A DNA stretch of 64,000 nucleotides from Psychrobacter sp. 72-O-c (lineage in GTDB: Bacteria; Pseudomonadota; Gammaproteobacteria; Pseudomonadales; Moraxellaceae). Below, one piece after another: positions 52,721 through 62,419 of this stretch. The DNA lies in assembly GCF_904846605.1 (NCBI RefSeq), contig NZ_CAJHBI010000020.1, positions 1 through 64,000 on the forward strand, read 5' to 3'. Position 1 is the first letter of the stretch. Every line of letters begins with the position of its first letter. The position numbers were made by a program, and so were the translations under genes. The notes below the pieces were generated by a model. That model was not told the DNA's origin, made no database searches, and saw only the letters and a program-made list of their open reading frames with translations.

Positions 52721-53146
52721 TTATGAATCATCAGATTTACTATCTGCAGGCTCTTTTTCAGTACTTTTGGTTTCATCTACTTTGGCATAACGAGTAATTT
52801 GTACCCCAACTGCCTCTGCTGGTTTAATGGCGGTAGGCTTAGCAACGCTCAAAGTGACTTTATGACAACGATAAGTCGCTAGTAATTTACTAGCAATTTT
52901 CTCGGCTAAATGCTCAAGTAATTGGGCTTTAAGCTCTTGGCACCACATACTGACATCATCACAGACTTCTTTATAACTTAGCGCATGATTAACGTCATCT
53001 GACTCCGCCGCCTGACTGATATCGGTCTCAAGCGCGATATCAATCAATAGTGGCTGAGTAATAGCTCGTTCCCAATCATAAACCCCAATGACCGCCTCGA
53101 CTTTTAAACCTTTTACAAATACCACATCAGACTCAGTCTGTAACAT
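52721..53146 (-). CDS. folB: Dihydroneopterin aldolase
   Basis: The 141-residue enzyme has VFVKGLKVEAVIGVYDWERA and PLLIDIALETDISQAAESDD, then the catalytic-fold part SYKEVCDDVSMWC and LLEHLAEKIASKLL. It converts dihydroneopterin to hydroxymethyldihydropterin plus glycolaldehyde. A charged C-terminal tail (KVDETKSTEKEPADSKSDDS) extends it. AAGGATGAGAAA precedes the start. Confidence 0.88.
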   Translation of the reverse strand: MLQTESDVVFVKGLKVEAVIGVYDWERAITQPLLIDIALETDISQAAESDDVNHALSYKEVCDDVSMWCQELKAQLLEHLAEKIASKLLATYRCHKVTLSVAKPTAIKPAEAVGVQITRYAKVDETKSTEKEPADSKSDDS

Positions 53147-53229
53147 TTTCTCATCCTTGTTAACTGCATTTCTTAATTGGAAGTTTTAATTTAATTTTAT
53201 GCACTTAATCATTAGCACTTAATAACAAG

Positions 53230-54171
53230 CTAATCACGCAGCTGAGCCGCTTTAAGTTGCTTACTTGGGCGATGACGCCACAAGTCAATGCTGAATAATA
53301 ACAGACCAAACCAAATCAAGCCAAACACGGCCAAGCGGTGCAAATCAAAAGGCTCGTTATAATAAAATACCGCTAAGAAGAAAATAAAGGTCGGAGTCAG
53401 GTAGTTCATAAAACTCAGAATACTAAAAGCGACCAGCTTGGTAGATTTATTAAATAGCAGTAACGGTATCAAAGTAATAGGCCCTGCTATCATTAACAGC
53501 CAAATATTTGGGGTAAACCAAAAGCTCAGCTGACTACTAACCACATCAGACTGCCAAAACCACCATAGACAAATAGGTACCAACATCGTGGTTTCAACAA
53601 ACAGCGCGTCAACGGCAGTCAATGGCGTTTGGCGCTGAATCGTGCCATAAGTACTAAAGCTAAACGCTAATATCAACGATATCCACGGCAAACTGCCCAG
53701 CATTACCACTTGAATAACCACAGACAAGAGCGCAAACCCAATAGCCACCCATTGTAGTGTGCGCAAACGCTCTTTGAATAATATCATCGATAGCGCCACA
53801 CCCACCAGTGGCCCGATAAAGTAACCCAAACTGGCCTCTAGTATCTGATCATGATTGACCGCCCAGACGTAAACTAGCCAGTTGGTAGCGATAATCAAGC
53901 CTGACATAAAGCTCAACGCTATCCATCTTGGATTTTGCTTGAGCGTTTCAATCCATTGCCAGCGCTTGGTGACTATCAGCACGACTAACAAACACAAGAA
54001 CGTCCATATGATTCGATGACCAATAATTTCGGTAGCATCATAGGCCGCTAATTGTTTGAAATATAATGGAAAAGTACCCCAGATAGAAAAAGCAATAAGC
54101 GCAGTGATAATGCCGCGTCTGGTAGTTTTGATAGGGGTTACTGATTTTTTGACGACATTTTGGGTAGTCAT
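53230..54171 (-). CDS. rarD: EamA-family transporter RarD
   Basis: This 313-residue inner-membrane protein has ten predicted helices and the RarD signatures RRGIITALIAFSIWGTFPLY, EIIGHRIIWTFLCLL, SLGYFIGPLVGVALSMILFK and RLAVFGLIWFGLLLFSIDLW. The start is taken at ATG 54171. RarD is linked to chloramphenicol sensitivity and belongs to the drug/metabolite exporters; the true substrate is unknown. It stands between folB and the aroA terminator. Confidence 0.88.
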   Translation of the reverse strand: MTTQNVVKKSVTPIKTTRRGIITALIAFSIWGTFPLYFKQLAAYDATEIIGHRIIWTFLCLLVVLIVTKRWQWIETLKQNPRWIALSFMSGLIIATNWLVYVWAVNHDQILEASLGYFIGPLVGVALSMILFKERLRTLQWVAIGFALLSVVIQVVMLGSLPWISLILAFSFSTYGTIQRQTPLTAVDALFVETTMLVPICLWWFWQSDVVSSQLSFWFTPNIWLLMIAGPITLIPLLLFNKSTKLVAFSILSFMNYLTPTFIFFLAVFYYNEPFDLHRLAVFGLIWFGLLLFSIDLWRHRPSKQLKAAQLRD

Positions 54172-54281
54172 GAGAAAATACAACTTTTTAGAGCAAAGCG
54201 GGCCCTCGCCTACTAGTCATAAATGATAAGCAGTCAGCGGCAAGGACGCTGGGTTCACTACATATAGAACAGAAAGTAAAA

Positions 54282-54321
54282 AGCAATGCGCTAGTGCCGA
54301 TATTAGCACTAGCGCATTGCT
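54282..54321 (-). terminator. Terminator of the pheA-hisC-tyrA/aroA unit
   Basis: A perfect 16-bp stem AGCAATGCGCTAGTGC/GCACTAGCGCATTGCT encloses an 8-nt loop, and TTTTTACTTT follows on the minus strand, about 90 bp after the aroA stop. Confidence 0.8.
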
Positions 54322-54412
54322 GACGATAAAAATAGTTTTAGAAGGGCAGTTTATCACTATAACTGCCCATTATTTGTTGTAAATAGTCAGTCGTTACTAA
54401 CCACTAGGATTT

Positions 54413-56767
54413 TTAAGAAGTCTTATCAGTACCGCTGTCGACCTTAATTGCCATACCAACTTGGTTTGCCAGCTCAGCAAAGCCTGGGAAACTGGTATTT
54501 ACCGTTTCAACCCCTTCGATCATAATCTGCTCGGAAGCGCGTAAACTGGCAACCGCAAAGCTCATGGCAATACGGTGGTCGTGATGCGATACGATATGAC
54601 CGCCACCAAAGACGGGTTGGCTGTTATTTACCTTACCGTTTTGACTATTATTACCTTGGCCTTCAATAATCAGTCCATCATCGGTAACGGTACAATCAAT
54701 ACCAAGGGTTTGTAACCCTTCTGCCATTACGGCAATACGATCGGATTCTTTGACACGTAGCTCTTTGGCACCCGTTAATACCGTACGACCTTGCGCACAG
54801 CTAGCAGCAATAAATAGTACGGGAAACTCATCAATCGCTAATGGTACCAGTGATTCCGGTATTTCTATACCGACTAAATTAGAGCTACGAATGGTGATAT
54901 CGGCAACGGGCTCACCACCGACATAGGTTTTATTTCTTAAGGCGATGTCTGCTTGCATCAATTTTAAGATATCAATAATGCCCGTACGGGTAGGATTAAT
55001 ACCCACTTGCGTTAAAGTCAGCTCACTATCTTGGCTAATAGCAGCGGCCACCATAAAGAACGCAGCGGATGAGATATCAGCAGGTACGGCAATATCACCA
55101 CCCGTTAATTTACCACCGCCCTCAACGCTGATGCGATTACCATCAACCGTCACTTCATAACCAAAGGCCGACAGCATACGCTCGGTATGATCGCGGCTAA
55201 TCTCAGGCTGGGTGACCGTGGTTGTGCCCTCTGCCCATAAGCCTGCTAATAGTAAGCAAGACTTGACCTGAGCGGATGCCACTGGCATATCATAATCAAT
55301 ACCTTGCAATGGCTTGCCAACTTTAGCGCGGCCTGTAATGCTTAGCGGAGCTGTGCCGCTATGACCGGTGCTTTGGATAACTGCGCCCATGGCGCGAAGT
55401 GGCGCAGCAACACGTTCCATCGGACGCTTATTCAAACTGGTATCACCCGTCAATACGCTATCGAACGCTTGCGCGGCTAAGATACCGGACAGCAGACGCA
55501 TGCTAGTGCCAGAGTTGCCCATATATAAGGGTGTTTTACTGGGTTTTAGACCATTCATACCGACGCCATGAATAATCAATTTACCGTTATCAGGCCCTTC
55601 AATAGTCACACCCATATCACGAAAGGCTTGTAGAGTTGCTAAGGCATCCTCACCTTCCAAAAATCCAGTCACATGCGTAATCCCTTCAGCAAGGCTACCG
55701 AGCATGATACTGCGATGGGAGATAGACTTATCACCAGGAATAGCAATGGTGCCAGAAACAGTATTGCTAGGCGAAATAATATAAGAAGCTGACATGGCAG
55801 AGGTATCCGTATAAGGGGTGCTGGCTAACATATGGCCAAAATGTCGCCGTGCGGCTTGCGCGCGGCCCAAAAGTCCCATCAGGGCGGTCGAGTCTTTATC
55901 AATGATAAGCTGGCGCATGTTCTGTAAATAGACGCCATACTCATCAAGGGCGCTAACAATTGCGCTTTGATTGGCAAAAAATATATCATGCCACATTTTT
56001 GGGTCACTGGCAGCGATACGGGTAAAATCTCGAAACCCGCCAGCGGCATAACGAAACATATCTAAATTATCATCGTGACTGGCCAATTGCTCAACGAGGT
56101 TAAACGCTAACAGATGTGGCAAATGACTGGTATGTGCCAATATCGAATCATGATGACCCGCCTCCATCGCCATCACTGTTGCACCTACCGCTTCCCATAA
56201 CTGCCGTAACCTGGCAATAGCCACATAACTGGTGGTTGGCAGCTCACAAATAATGACGCTGTGATCGACAAACAAATCGCTGCGGCGAGCATGATAGCCT
56301 GAATTTTCTGCACCAGCAATCGGATGCGCAGGCACTAGCCCGACAGGCAGCGCTGTGAATACGTTTTTGGCCGCTTCAATGATATTGACCTTAGTGCTAC
56401 AGACATCGGTAATGATGCAATCAGCGACAAGCTGACCACTCTCCATAACGGCTTTAATATCAGTAAGTACCGCTTGTACAGCCTGCACAGGAACGGCAAT
56501 GACGATTAAATCACTACCGAATACGACATCACTGAGTACAGAACTACCCGCATCAAGTAAGCCTTGTTGCCTAGCTTCTGCTAAGCTTGGCTCGTGCCTG
56601 TCCACGGCTACCAATCGCGTACTTAAGCCATTGTCTTTGATAGCTTGCGCTAAGCTTGCACCGATTAATCCCAAACCAATAATACAAACCTGCTTAAATA
56701 GCGGTTTACTTCGTGAGATTTGATTGACTCGCGTTTGACTGATTGAAGCTTGATTTACTTTTTGCAT
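54413..56767 (-). CDS. Fused prephenate dehydrogenase / EPSP synthase (TyrA-AroA)
   Basis: The 784-residue bifunctional enzyme has a TyrA part (about residues 25-310; VCIIGLGLIGASLAQAI for NAD, PAHPIAGAENSGYHAR for the active-site His region) and an AroA part (about residues 325-784; IAIPGDKSISHRSIMLG, MGNSGTSMRLLSG, ELRVKESDRIAVM, HHDHRIAMSFAVAS). It performs the prephenate-to-hydroxyphenylpyruvate and the shikimate-3-phosphate steps of aromatic amino acid synthesis. Fusion of these two enzymes is known in pseudomonads and Moraxellaceae. Confidence 0.95.
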   Translation of the reverse strand: MQKVNQASISQTRVNQISRSKPLFKQVCIIGLGLIGASLAQAIKDNGLSTRLVAVDRHEPSLAEARQQGLLDAGSSVLSDVVFGSDLIVIAVPVQAVQAVLTDIKAVMESGQLVADCIITDVCSTKVNIIEAAKNVFTALPVGLVPAHPIAGAENSGYHARRSDLFVDHSVIICELPTTSYVAIARLRQLWEAVGATVMAMEAGHHDSILAHTSHLPHLLAFNLVEQLASHDDNLDMFRYAAGGFRDFTRIAASDPKMWHDIFFANQSAIVSALDEYGVYLQNMRQLIIDKDSTALMGLLGRAQAARRHFGHMLASTPYTDTSAMSASYIISPSNTVSGTIAIPGDKSISHRSIMLGSLAEGITHVTGFLEGEDALATLQAFRDMGVTIEGPDNGKLIIHGVGMNGLKPSKTPLYMGNSGTSMRLLSGILAAQAFDSVLTGDTSLNKRPMERVAAPLRAMGAVIQSTGHSGTAPLSITGRAKVGKPLQGIDYDMPVASAQVKSCLLLAGLWAEGTTTVTQPEISRDHTERMLSAFGYEVTVDGNRISVEGGGKLTGGDIAVPADISSAAFFMVAAAISQDSELTLTQVGINPTRTGIIDILKLMQADIALRNKTYVGGEPVADITIRSSNLVGIEIPESLVPLAIDEFPVLFIAASCAQGRTVLTGAKELRVKESDRIAVMAEGLQTLGIDCTVTDDGLIIEGQGNNSQNGKVNNSQPVFGGGHIVSHHDHRIAMSFAVASLRASEQIMIEGVETVNTSFPGFAELANQVGMAIKVDSGTDKTS

Positions 56768-56856
56768 AATATTCTGAGCATAGACTTTTAATTATCATTT
56801 AACTGAACAAGCTTTACTGCTTACTCTACAATGAATTGCATAGTATAGATTGCGGC

Positions 56857-57996
56857 TTAGTCATCCGTTAGTATAGAGCGCAACGTATCAATTAGGCGCA
56901 TATTGTCTTCAGCTACCCCAACAGTAATCCGCAACCAATTGGGTAAGCCATATCCAGCGAGTGGACGCACGATAACGCCTTGCTCAAGTAGCGCCTGATA
57001 AACATCAATGGCATTATCAATTTCTACCATAATAAAATTGGCATGCGAGCTGATAAAACCCAATCCCAGCGCGTCAAACTGATTCTCTAGCCAGTACATT
57101 TGTTCTTGGTTATTGAGGCGAACTTGCTCAATAAAATCTTGATCAGCAAGTGCTGCCGCTGCCGCTGCAAGGCCAATTCGGCTAACATTAAACGGCTGAC
57201 GAATACGGTTAAGTAATTTGGCTACTGGCGCGGAGCTGAGCGCATAACCAATTCGAAGACCTGCCAGCCCATACGCTTTGGAGAACGTACGTACGATGAT
57301 GACATTGTCAAATTCATCCAATAACGCCCTATTATTACTCTCAGGGCTATATTCAATATAAGCCTCATCTAACACCACTAATACTGAGCTTGGCAGACTA
57401 CCAACGAACTTACGCAAGGCTTCACGCTCAAGCTGCGTTCCGGTTGGGTTATTGGGATTAGCAATGAATACCATCTTAGTATTGGCATTATCTTCAACTG
57501 CCTGGCGCATCGCTGCAAGATTATGACCGAATCTTTGTGCAGGTACTTCAATACCTGTCGCACCTTGCATCTTCGCCACCATTGAATAGACTATAAACGC
57601 ATATTGGCTATAAACCACCGCATCATCAGCACTCACAAAAGTGCGTGCTAAGATATCGAGCAAATCGTTGGAGCCATTACCAAGAGTAATGCACTCTAAC
57701 TTCACATTATTAAAATCAGATAGCGCTTGCTTAAGATAATAACCATTACCATCAGGATAGCGTGCCAGCTGCCCTAACTGTTCAGTAATCGCTAAGGTTA
57801 CTCGCGGTGAGCAGCCCATCGGATTCTCATTACTCGCCAGCTTGACTACATCAGAGACACCGTACTCGCGGGTTAGCTCTTCAACTGGCTTGCCTGTCTG
57901 ATACGGTGCCAGCTCTAAGATGCTGTCATAAGCAGGAACTGGTTGCGCTTGGTCTTTGGTTTTAGAGCCGGTTTGAGATGATTTAGTAGACTGCAT
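56857..57996 (-). CDS. hisC: Histidinol-phosphate aminotransferase
   Basis: The 379-residue PLP enzyme has KLASNENPMGCSPRVT, GNGSNDLLDIL, FIANPNNPTGTQL and the PLP Lys in VRTFSKAYGLAGLRIGYA. It likely serves histidine and, in this position between pheA and tyrA-aroA, also tyrosine/phenylalanine transamination. AAGGATAAATC before ATG is a strong ribosome site. Confidence 0.9.
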   Translation of the reverse strand: MQSTKSSQTGSKTKDQAQPVPAYDSILELAPYQTGKPVEELTREYGVSDVVKLASNENPMGCSPRVTLAITEQLGQLARYPDGNGYYLKQALSDFNNVKLECITLGNGSNDLLDILARTFVSADDAVVYSQYAFIVYSMVAKMQGATGIEVPAQRFGHNLAAMRQAVEDNANTKMVFIANPNNPTGTQLEREALRKFVGSLPSSVLVVLDEAYIEYSPESNNRALLDEFDNVIIVRTFSKAYGLAGLRIGYALSSAPVAKLLNRIRQPFNVSRIGLAAAAAALADQDFIEQVRLNNQEQMYWLENQFDALGLGFISSHANFIMVEIDNAIDVYQALLEQGVIVRPLAGYGLPNWLRITVGVAEDNMRLIDTLRSILTDD

Positions 57997-58113
57997 GATT
58001 TATCCTTAGATGTGATTAACCCTCTATTATTGGTATTCATCGTTATTAAGATTGGTTATCAGAATTCTTTATGGCGTCAGGTTAATTCATAAACCCAAAC
58101 TCATAGCACTACC

Positions 58114-59304
58114 CTATAGTACCGCTTTTGGATAAGATCCTAATATACGGACATCTTTAACCAAAGGCCGGATATCGGCAATAGCAGCGCTGACGTTTGG
58201 ATCTTGGATATGACCGTCCATATCGATAAAGAACACATACGCCCACTTGTTCGGACGCTCAGGACGAGTTTCAATACTGGTCATAGAGACGCCATGAGCA
58301 GACAATGGCTTTAAGATTTCAATAAGCGCGCCTGCTTTGTCAGAAGCCGAGACTACGATGGAGGTCTTATCTTGCCCTGATGGCGCAATTGACTCGTGGC
58401 CAATAATTAAGAAGCGAGTGGTGTTGCTAGGGTTGTCTTCAATATTTGAATAGAGCTTATGCAAATTATATTCTGCAGCTGCCACGTCTCCAGCAATAGC
58501 GGCTGAATGCCATTCGTTTTTGAGACGACGTGCAGCTTCACCGTTGCTCGATACGGCAACGCGTTCGATATTAGGGTAGTTCACATCCAACCAATGACGG
58601 CATTGGGCAAGTGACTGTTGGTGTGAGTAAATTCGGCTGAGACCATCAAGCTTAGTATGCTCAGCGACTAAGAAATTTTGATGAATGGGCAGCTCAACTT
58701 CGCCGATGATTTTCAATGTTGAGGATAAAAATCCATCGAGAGTATGATTGACCACGCCTTCAGATGAGTTTTCGACTGGTACCACACCATACATAGCCGT
58801 CCCCGCCTCTACTTCACGGAACACATCAGTAATAGTGGTTAACGGCATAGTATCAGCCGCTTTACCGAAATGCTTTAGCGCAGCGGCATGGGTAAAGGTA
58901 CCTACAGGGCCCAAGAAGGCAATACGCTGCGGCGCTTCTAGATCTAAGCATACTGACATAATTTCACGAAATAGGCGCGCCATTTTTTCATCAGCGATAG
59001 GCCCAGTATTGCGAGCCATCACTGATTTTAGCACTTGCGCTTCACGTTCCGGACGATAAAAAATAGGGTTACGCTCGGCGGCATCAGGAGAAGCATCGCT
59101 ATTGGCGGCATGATCCTTCTTCACAATCGCTACTTGCTGAGCCAACTTGGCACGGTTATTGATCAAGTTCTGAATTTCGCAGTCTACTTTATCAATATTT
59201 TGGCGAATGCGATTTAAAAACGCTTGGTCGGTTGAGGTGTCGCTGACGTCGGGGGTGGTTTGATTTATATTGTCCATTTTTTGCTCTGATGACTGCTCAC
59301 TCAT
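58114..59304 (-). CDS. pheA: Chorismate mutase / prephenate dehydratase (PheA)
   Basis: The 396-residue bifunctional enzyme has a chorismate mutase domain (RIRQNIDKVDCEIQNLINNR...REIMSVCLDLEAP), a prephenate dehydratase domain (VAFLGPVGT-like start IAFLGPVGTFTHAAAL, GVVPVENSSEGVVNHTL, NTTRFLIIG) and a C-terminal ACT regulatory domain (KTSIVVSASDKAGALIEIL, SIETRPERPNKWAYVFFID). It makes phenylpyruvate and is feedback-regulated by phenylalanine. It starts the minus-strand aromatic unit. Confidence 0.93.
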   Translation of the reverse strand: MSEQSSEQKMDNINQTTPDVSDTSTDQAFLNRIRQNIDKVDCEIQNLINNRAKLAQQVAIVKKDHAANSDASPDAAERNPIFYRPEREAQVLKSVMARNTGPIADEKMARLFREIMSVCLDLEAPQRIAFLGPVGTFTHAAALKHFGKAADTMPLTTITDVFREVEAGTAMYGVVPVENSSEGVVNHTLDGFLSSTLKIIGEVELPIHQNFLVAEHTKLDGLSRIYSHQQSLAQCRHWLDVNYPNIERVAVSSNGEAARRLKNEWHSAAIAGDVAAAEYNLHKLYSNIEDNPSNTTRFLIIGHESIAPSGQDKTSIVVSASDKAGALIEILKPLSAHGVSMTSIETRPERPNKWAYVFFIDMDGHIQDPNVSAAIADIRPLVKDVRILGSYPKAVL

Positions 59305-59721
59305 TACTGTCTATCCTTTTTTTAGATCTGTTATTTATTACTCTGATGCAATTAAATGCCAATCGATTTAGCACATTATTAGTATATTTAAGAATTCACT
59401 TATCCCAAGTCATGACCCACTATCAGCTCATTATTCTTTGTTTTTATTAGCTCGCTTAGTGGTATGTGAGGTAGCCGCCTCTACTATAACAAAAACTACG
59501 CACAGTGCCCATTCGTAAATGGGCGTAAATGCACAAAACGGCATAAATCTTAGCACAGTTATTGGGTATGACCGCTACGTGCCATAAAACTATCGGCAAA
59601 CCCATACTCAAAACTATGTTACAGTTTAGTGCTATTTACTGGCAGTACCTTTGATAAGTTTAATAAGCCAGCAACCATAATAAGTAAGCAACCCCGTTAA
59701 TTGATTATACAAGGATATCTG
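59305..59721. other. Divergent intergenic region between pheA and tal
   Basis: This region contains GCCCATT-CGTA-AATGGGC (59507-59524), a 7-bp hairpin about 200 bp upstream of pheA, and AT-rich promoter-like sequence on both sides. A leader peptide or attenuator for pheA could not be identified. No gene is visible. Confidence 0.4.
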
Positions 59722-60663
59722 ATGAGTGCATTACAACAGCTTCGCACCATGACCACTATTGTCGCTGATACTGGTGATCTTGCCACTATTGCGCGCCTAA
59801 AACCTATTGATGCGACTACCAACCCTAGCCTAATTACCAAGGCGCTCATCCATCCTGACAACCAAGCCATGCTCGCAGACACTATGAATCATCATCAAGG
59901 TGACGTAGATGCGGTCATCGATGCACTCACTATCCAAATCGGTTGCGATATTTTAGAATTAATCGAAGGTCGGGTCTCTACTGAGGTAGATGCGCGGTTG
60001 TCTTATGATACTCAAGCAACAATTGATAAAGCTTTAGAGTTTATGTCGGCCTATCAAAAGGCTGGTGTCGATCCAAAACGTGTATTAATTAAAATGGCAG
60101 CCACTTGGCAAGGGATTGAAGCCGCGCGTTATCTTGAAACCCAAGGTATCCATTGTAATCTAACGCTATTGTTTGGTCAGCATCAAGCGGTGGCTTGTGC
60201 CGATGCAGGTGTTACTTTGATTTCACCGTTTGTCGGGCGGATTTTGGATTGGCAAAAACGCCAACAGAACCGCCAAAACGTACCTGCCTCTGATGATATG
60301 GGCGTGCAATCGGTCAAGCTGATTTATCAGTACTATAAACAACATGGCTATCAGACGCAGGTAATGGGTGCAAGCTTTCGGTCGGCAGAGCAGATACTGG
60401 CTCTGGCAGGTTGTGATTTATTAACTATCGCTCCGAACCTCATTGATGAGCTAGCAGCAATGGATACCACGATTACTCGCCAGCTGTCTCCCAGCATGTC
60501 AATGGAGATGGATGACATGAAGCGCGTAAGCTTAACGCATGAAGAATTTAGCCAAGCCTATCAACAGGATAAAGTAACCCAAGACTTATTACCCAAAGGT
60601 ATTGATGGCTTTATTAACGCTCGTGATGAGCTTGCTCAGACCTTAGCAGCCATACGTAATTAA
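59722..60663 (+). CDS. tal: Transaldolase
   Basis: From ATG 59722 (AAGGATATCTG upstream) the 313-residue enzyme is full-length. It shows VADTGDLATIARLKPIDATT, NPSLITKALIHPD, the active-site Lys region RVLIKMAATWQGIEAARYLE and NLTLLFGQHQAVACADAGVT. It transfers dihydroxyacetone units between sugar phosphates in the pentose phosphate pathway. The frame is open seven codons further upstream but without ribosome site. Confidence 0.93.
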   Translation: MSALQQLRTMTTIVADTGDLATIARLKPIDATTNPSLITKALIHPDNQAMLADTMNHHQGDVDAVIDALTIQIGCDILELIEGRVSTEVDARLSYDTQATIDKALEFMSAYQKAGVDPKRVLIKMAATWQGIEAARYLETQGIHCNLTLLFGQHQAVACADAGVTLISPFVGRILDWQKRQQNRQNVPASDDMGVQSVKLIYQYYKQHGYQTQVMGASFRSAEQILALAGCDLLTIAPNLIDELAAMDTTITRQLSPSMSMEMDDMKRVSLTHEEFSQAYQQDKVTQDLLPKGIDGFINARDELAQTLAAIRN

Positions 60664-60784
60664 GATTGGCTATGAAGTATTAACTTCAATAGCGTTAAAT
60701 AAATGGAATTTGCCTAGTATTTGCCTACTAACAGCAAGTTAGCTATTATGATTGACTTCAAACAACAAGAAGCAGGGCTGGAAT

Positions 60785-61228
60785 ATGAAACGGCTATCAA
60801 TGTTATTAGCAGGCAGTGCTTTGGCTATGAGTGCAAGTGCAGTGGACTGGTTAGATGCCTCAGAAAGTGAGTCCGGATCGAGCTTTAGCTTAGATTTAGA
60901 CTCTATTGAAAGCTCTGATATTAAAGTGCTAGATGATTATAAAGGTAAATATATTTCTGTTTTTATCAATGGAACCTATCCGGCGGCTAATAAATACAGG
61001 AAAGAACATGGTGCCTATTATGACAACCAGCAATTATTGATATCTTGTAAGAATGCCAGTTATTATAGAAGAGCCTATGTGAATTATGGCCCTAATAATA
61101 AGGCTATAAAATCTTGGCAATCGGAAAAACCCATATTAACGTCCACAGACTTCAAGCTTACTTCCCCTAAAACAGTAGGTCGGACTATAATAGAACAGAC
61201 TTGTAGTTATTATAAACAAGTTAAATAA
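60785..61228 (+). CDS. Secreted protein, possibly surface-adhesin E-like
   Basis: From ATG 60785 the 147-residue protein has a signal peptide (MLLAGSALAMSASA). The mature part has WLDASESESGSSFSLDLDSI, two Cys (ISCKNASYYRRAYV and EQTCSYYKQ) and Lys/Tyr-rich strands. The W-L-x-A-...-S-F-x-L-D-x-x-S-I pattern resembles the surface-adhesin E-like family, but the match is weak. A shared terminator follows. I cannot tell a definite function. Confidence 0.6.
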   Translation: MKRLSMLLAGSALAMSASAVDWLDASESESGSSFSLDLDSIESSDIKVLDDYKGKYISVFINGTYPAANKYRKEHGAYYDNQQLLISCKNASYYRRAYVNYGPNNKAIKSWQSEKPILTSTDFKLTSPKTVGRTIIEQTCSYYKQVK

Positions 61229-61250
61229 ATCACAGTTATACATATCACAA

Positions 61251-61289
61251 AAAAGCGCGCTGACTTCACATCAGCGCGCTTTTTTTACA
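61251..61289. terminator. Bidirectional terminator between the secreted protein gene and apt
   Basis: AAAAGCGCGCTGA (61251-61263) and TCAGCGCGCTTTT (61271-61283) form a 13-bp stem with a 7-nt loop and a T-run. An A-run lies on the other side, serving both convergent genes. Confidence 0.82.
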
Positions 61290-61307
61290 TTCTTTATCAT
61301 TAGTTTT

Positions 61308-61877
61308 TTAAGCTTTTAACACTGTATAAACAGGCACTGGAAACTCACCATGTAAATCAACCAAATCTAGCAACACCAGTGCACCCACTACCGTATGTGA
61401 TGCTGATTCACACAACTCATAAGCGGTGGTTAGTGTACCGCCAGTCGCTAAGATATCATCGACCAATAGCACACGCTCAGGTGGTAGGTTGTTTTGCATC
61501 TCAAGCGTATCTTTACCATACTCTAAAGCATAGGCTTTATTGGCAACAGGTGGTGGCAACTTACCTGGTTTCCGCAGCAAGATCATACCTTTACCCAATC
61601 GACCCGCTATCAAGCTTGCAAACACAAATCCACGCGCCTCAACCGCACCCAAACAATCCACTTCATCCATTAGCCCATCTGGCAATGCCGCCAGCATCTC
61701 ATCTATGACCTCATCAATATGACTGCGCAGTAACGGGGTAATGTCATAAAAATCAATACCCGCTTTGGGAAAGTCTGGTACTGTGCGGATAACCTGCCAA
61801 AACGCATGATCAGTATTGAGTATATTAGACGAGTTAGTATCGGACTTTGCTTGTGTAGTAGCGGTGGTAGCGCTCAT
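61308..61877 (-). CDS. apt: Adenine phosphoribosyltransferase
   Basis: The 189-residue enzyme has an N-terminal Thr/Ala-rich tail (about 25 residues), VPDFPKAGIDFYDITPLL, GAVEARGFVFASLIAGRLGK and the PRPP loop VLLVDDILATGGTLTTAYEL. It salvages adenine to AMP. It is monocistronic on the minus strand. Confidence 0.92.
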   Translation of the reverse strand: MSATTATTQAKSDTNSSNILNTDHAFWQVIRTVPDFPKAGIDFYDITPLLRSHIDEVIDEMLAALPDGLMDEVDCLGAVEARGFVFASLIAGRLGKGMILLRKPGKLPPPVANKAYALEYGKDTLEMQNNLPPERVLLVDDILATGGTLTTAYELCESASHTVVGALVLLDLVDLHGEFPVPVYTVLKA

Positions 61878-62225
61878 AATAACCCTTAACTTAAATGACT
61901 GAAATAATAATACAACGGCAGTAAATGACTTATAAAGTCTAAAATTAAAGCAGGTAAAGTGTGAAATTAAAGCGGGTAAAGCGTAAAATTAACGCCGGCT
62001 ATCATAGCATAACCTGCCTTATTATTGCGGCTAGAAACACGAAAGCGCGCAAAAATATGAATGCTTAAATACAATGAAATAGGATCAGTGACTTGATAAA
62101 AAATCACTAACCTCAATATACAAGTGTAAACTTAACCTTGCAGAGTAAGGTTATATGCTACACTACGTGCGTTTTTGTGGCCCGCTAACGGGGCATAGAA
62201 TTAGCAACGATCAAAAGGATTATGT
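61878..62225. other. Intergenic region with a 22-bp tandem repeat before rubredoxin
   Basis: Contains 2.4 copies of a 22-bp unit (61942-61963, 61964-61985, then partial; AAATTAAAGC-x-GGTAAAG pattern). A small hairpin TAACCTT-GCAGAGT-AAGGTTA lies at 62133-62153. AAAAGGATTATGT precedes the rubredoxin ATG. No gene is visible. Confidence 0.5.
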
Positions 62226-62390
62226 ATGAAACGTTATGAATGTATCGTCTGCGGCTGGATCTATGATGAAGCGCTTGGCTGCCCCGAAGAAGGCATCGCC
62301 CCTGGGACAAAATGGGATGATGTCCCTGATGACTGGACATGTCCTGAGTGCGGTGTTGGCAAGCTAGACTTTGAGATGATGGAGCTATAA
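62226..62390 (+). CDS. Rubredoxin
   Basis: The 54-residue iron protein has [20 protein letters not shown] and [19 protein letters not shown], so the two CxxCG knuckles that bind the single iron are intact and the length is typical. AAAAGGATTATGT gives the ribosome site. It may supply electrons to an alkane hydroxylase or to peroxide-detoxifying enzymes elsewhere. The alpha/beta hydrolase gene follows by 29 bp with GGAGAGCTC as its own ribosome site, so they may be co-transcribed. Confidence 0.93.
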   Translation: MKRYECIVCGWIYDEALGCPEEGIAPGTKWDDVPDDWTCPECGVGKLDFEMMEL

Positions 62391-62419
62391 GAACTAGATG
62401 ATATTAAATAGGAGAGCTC

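Noticed and set aside
59507-59524. Hairpin upstream of pheA as an attenuator
   Set aside because: No leader peptide rich in Phe codons and no alternative terminator could be found next to it.
62133-62153. Hairpin upstream of rubredoxin as a riboswitch
   Set aside because: It is a simple 7-bp stem; no conserved aptamer core could be recognised.
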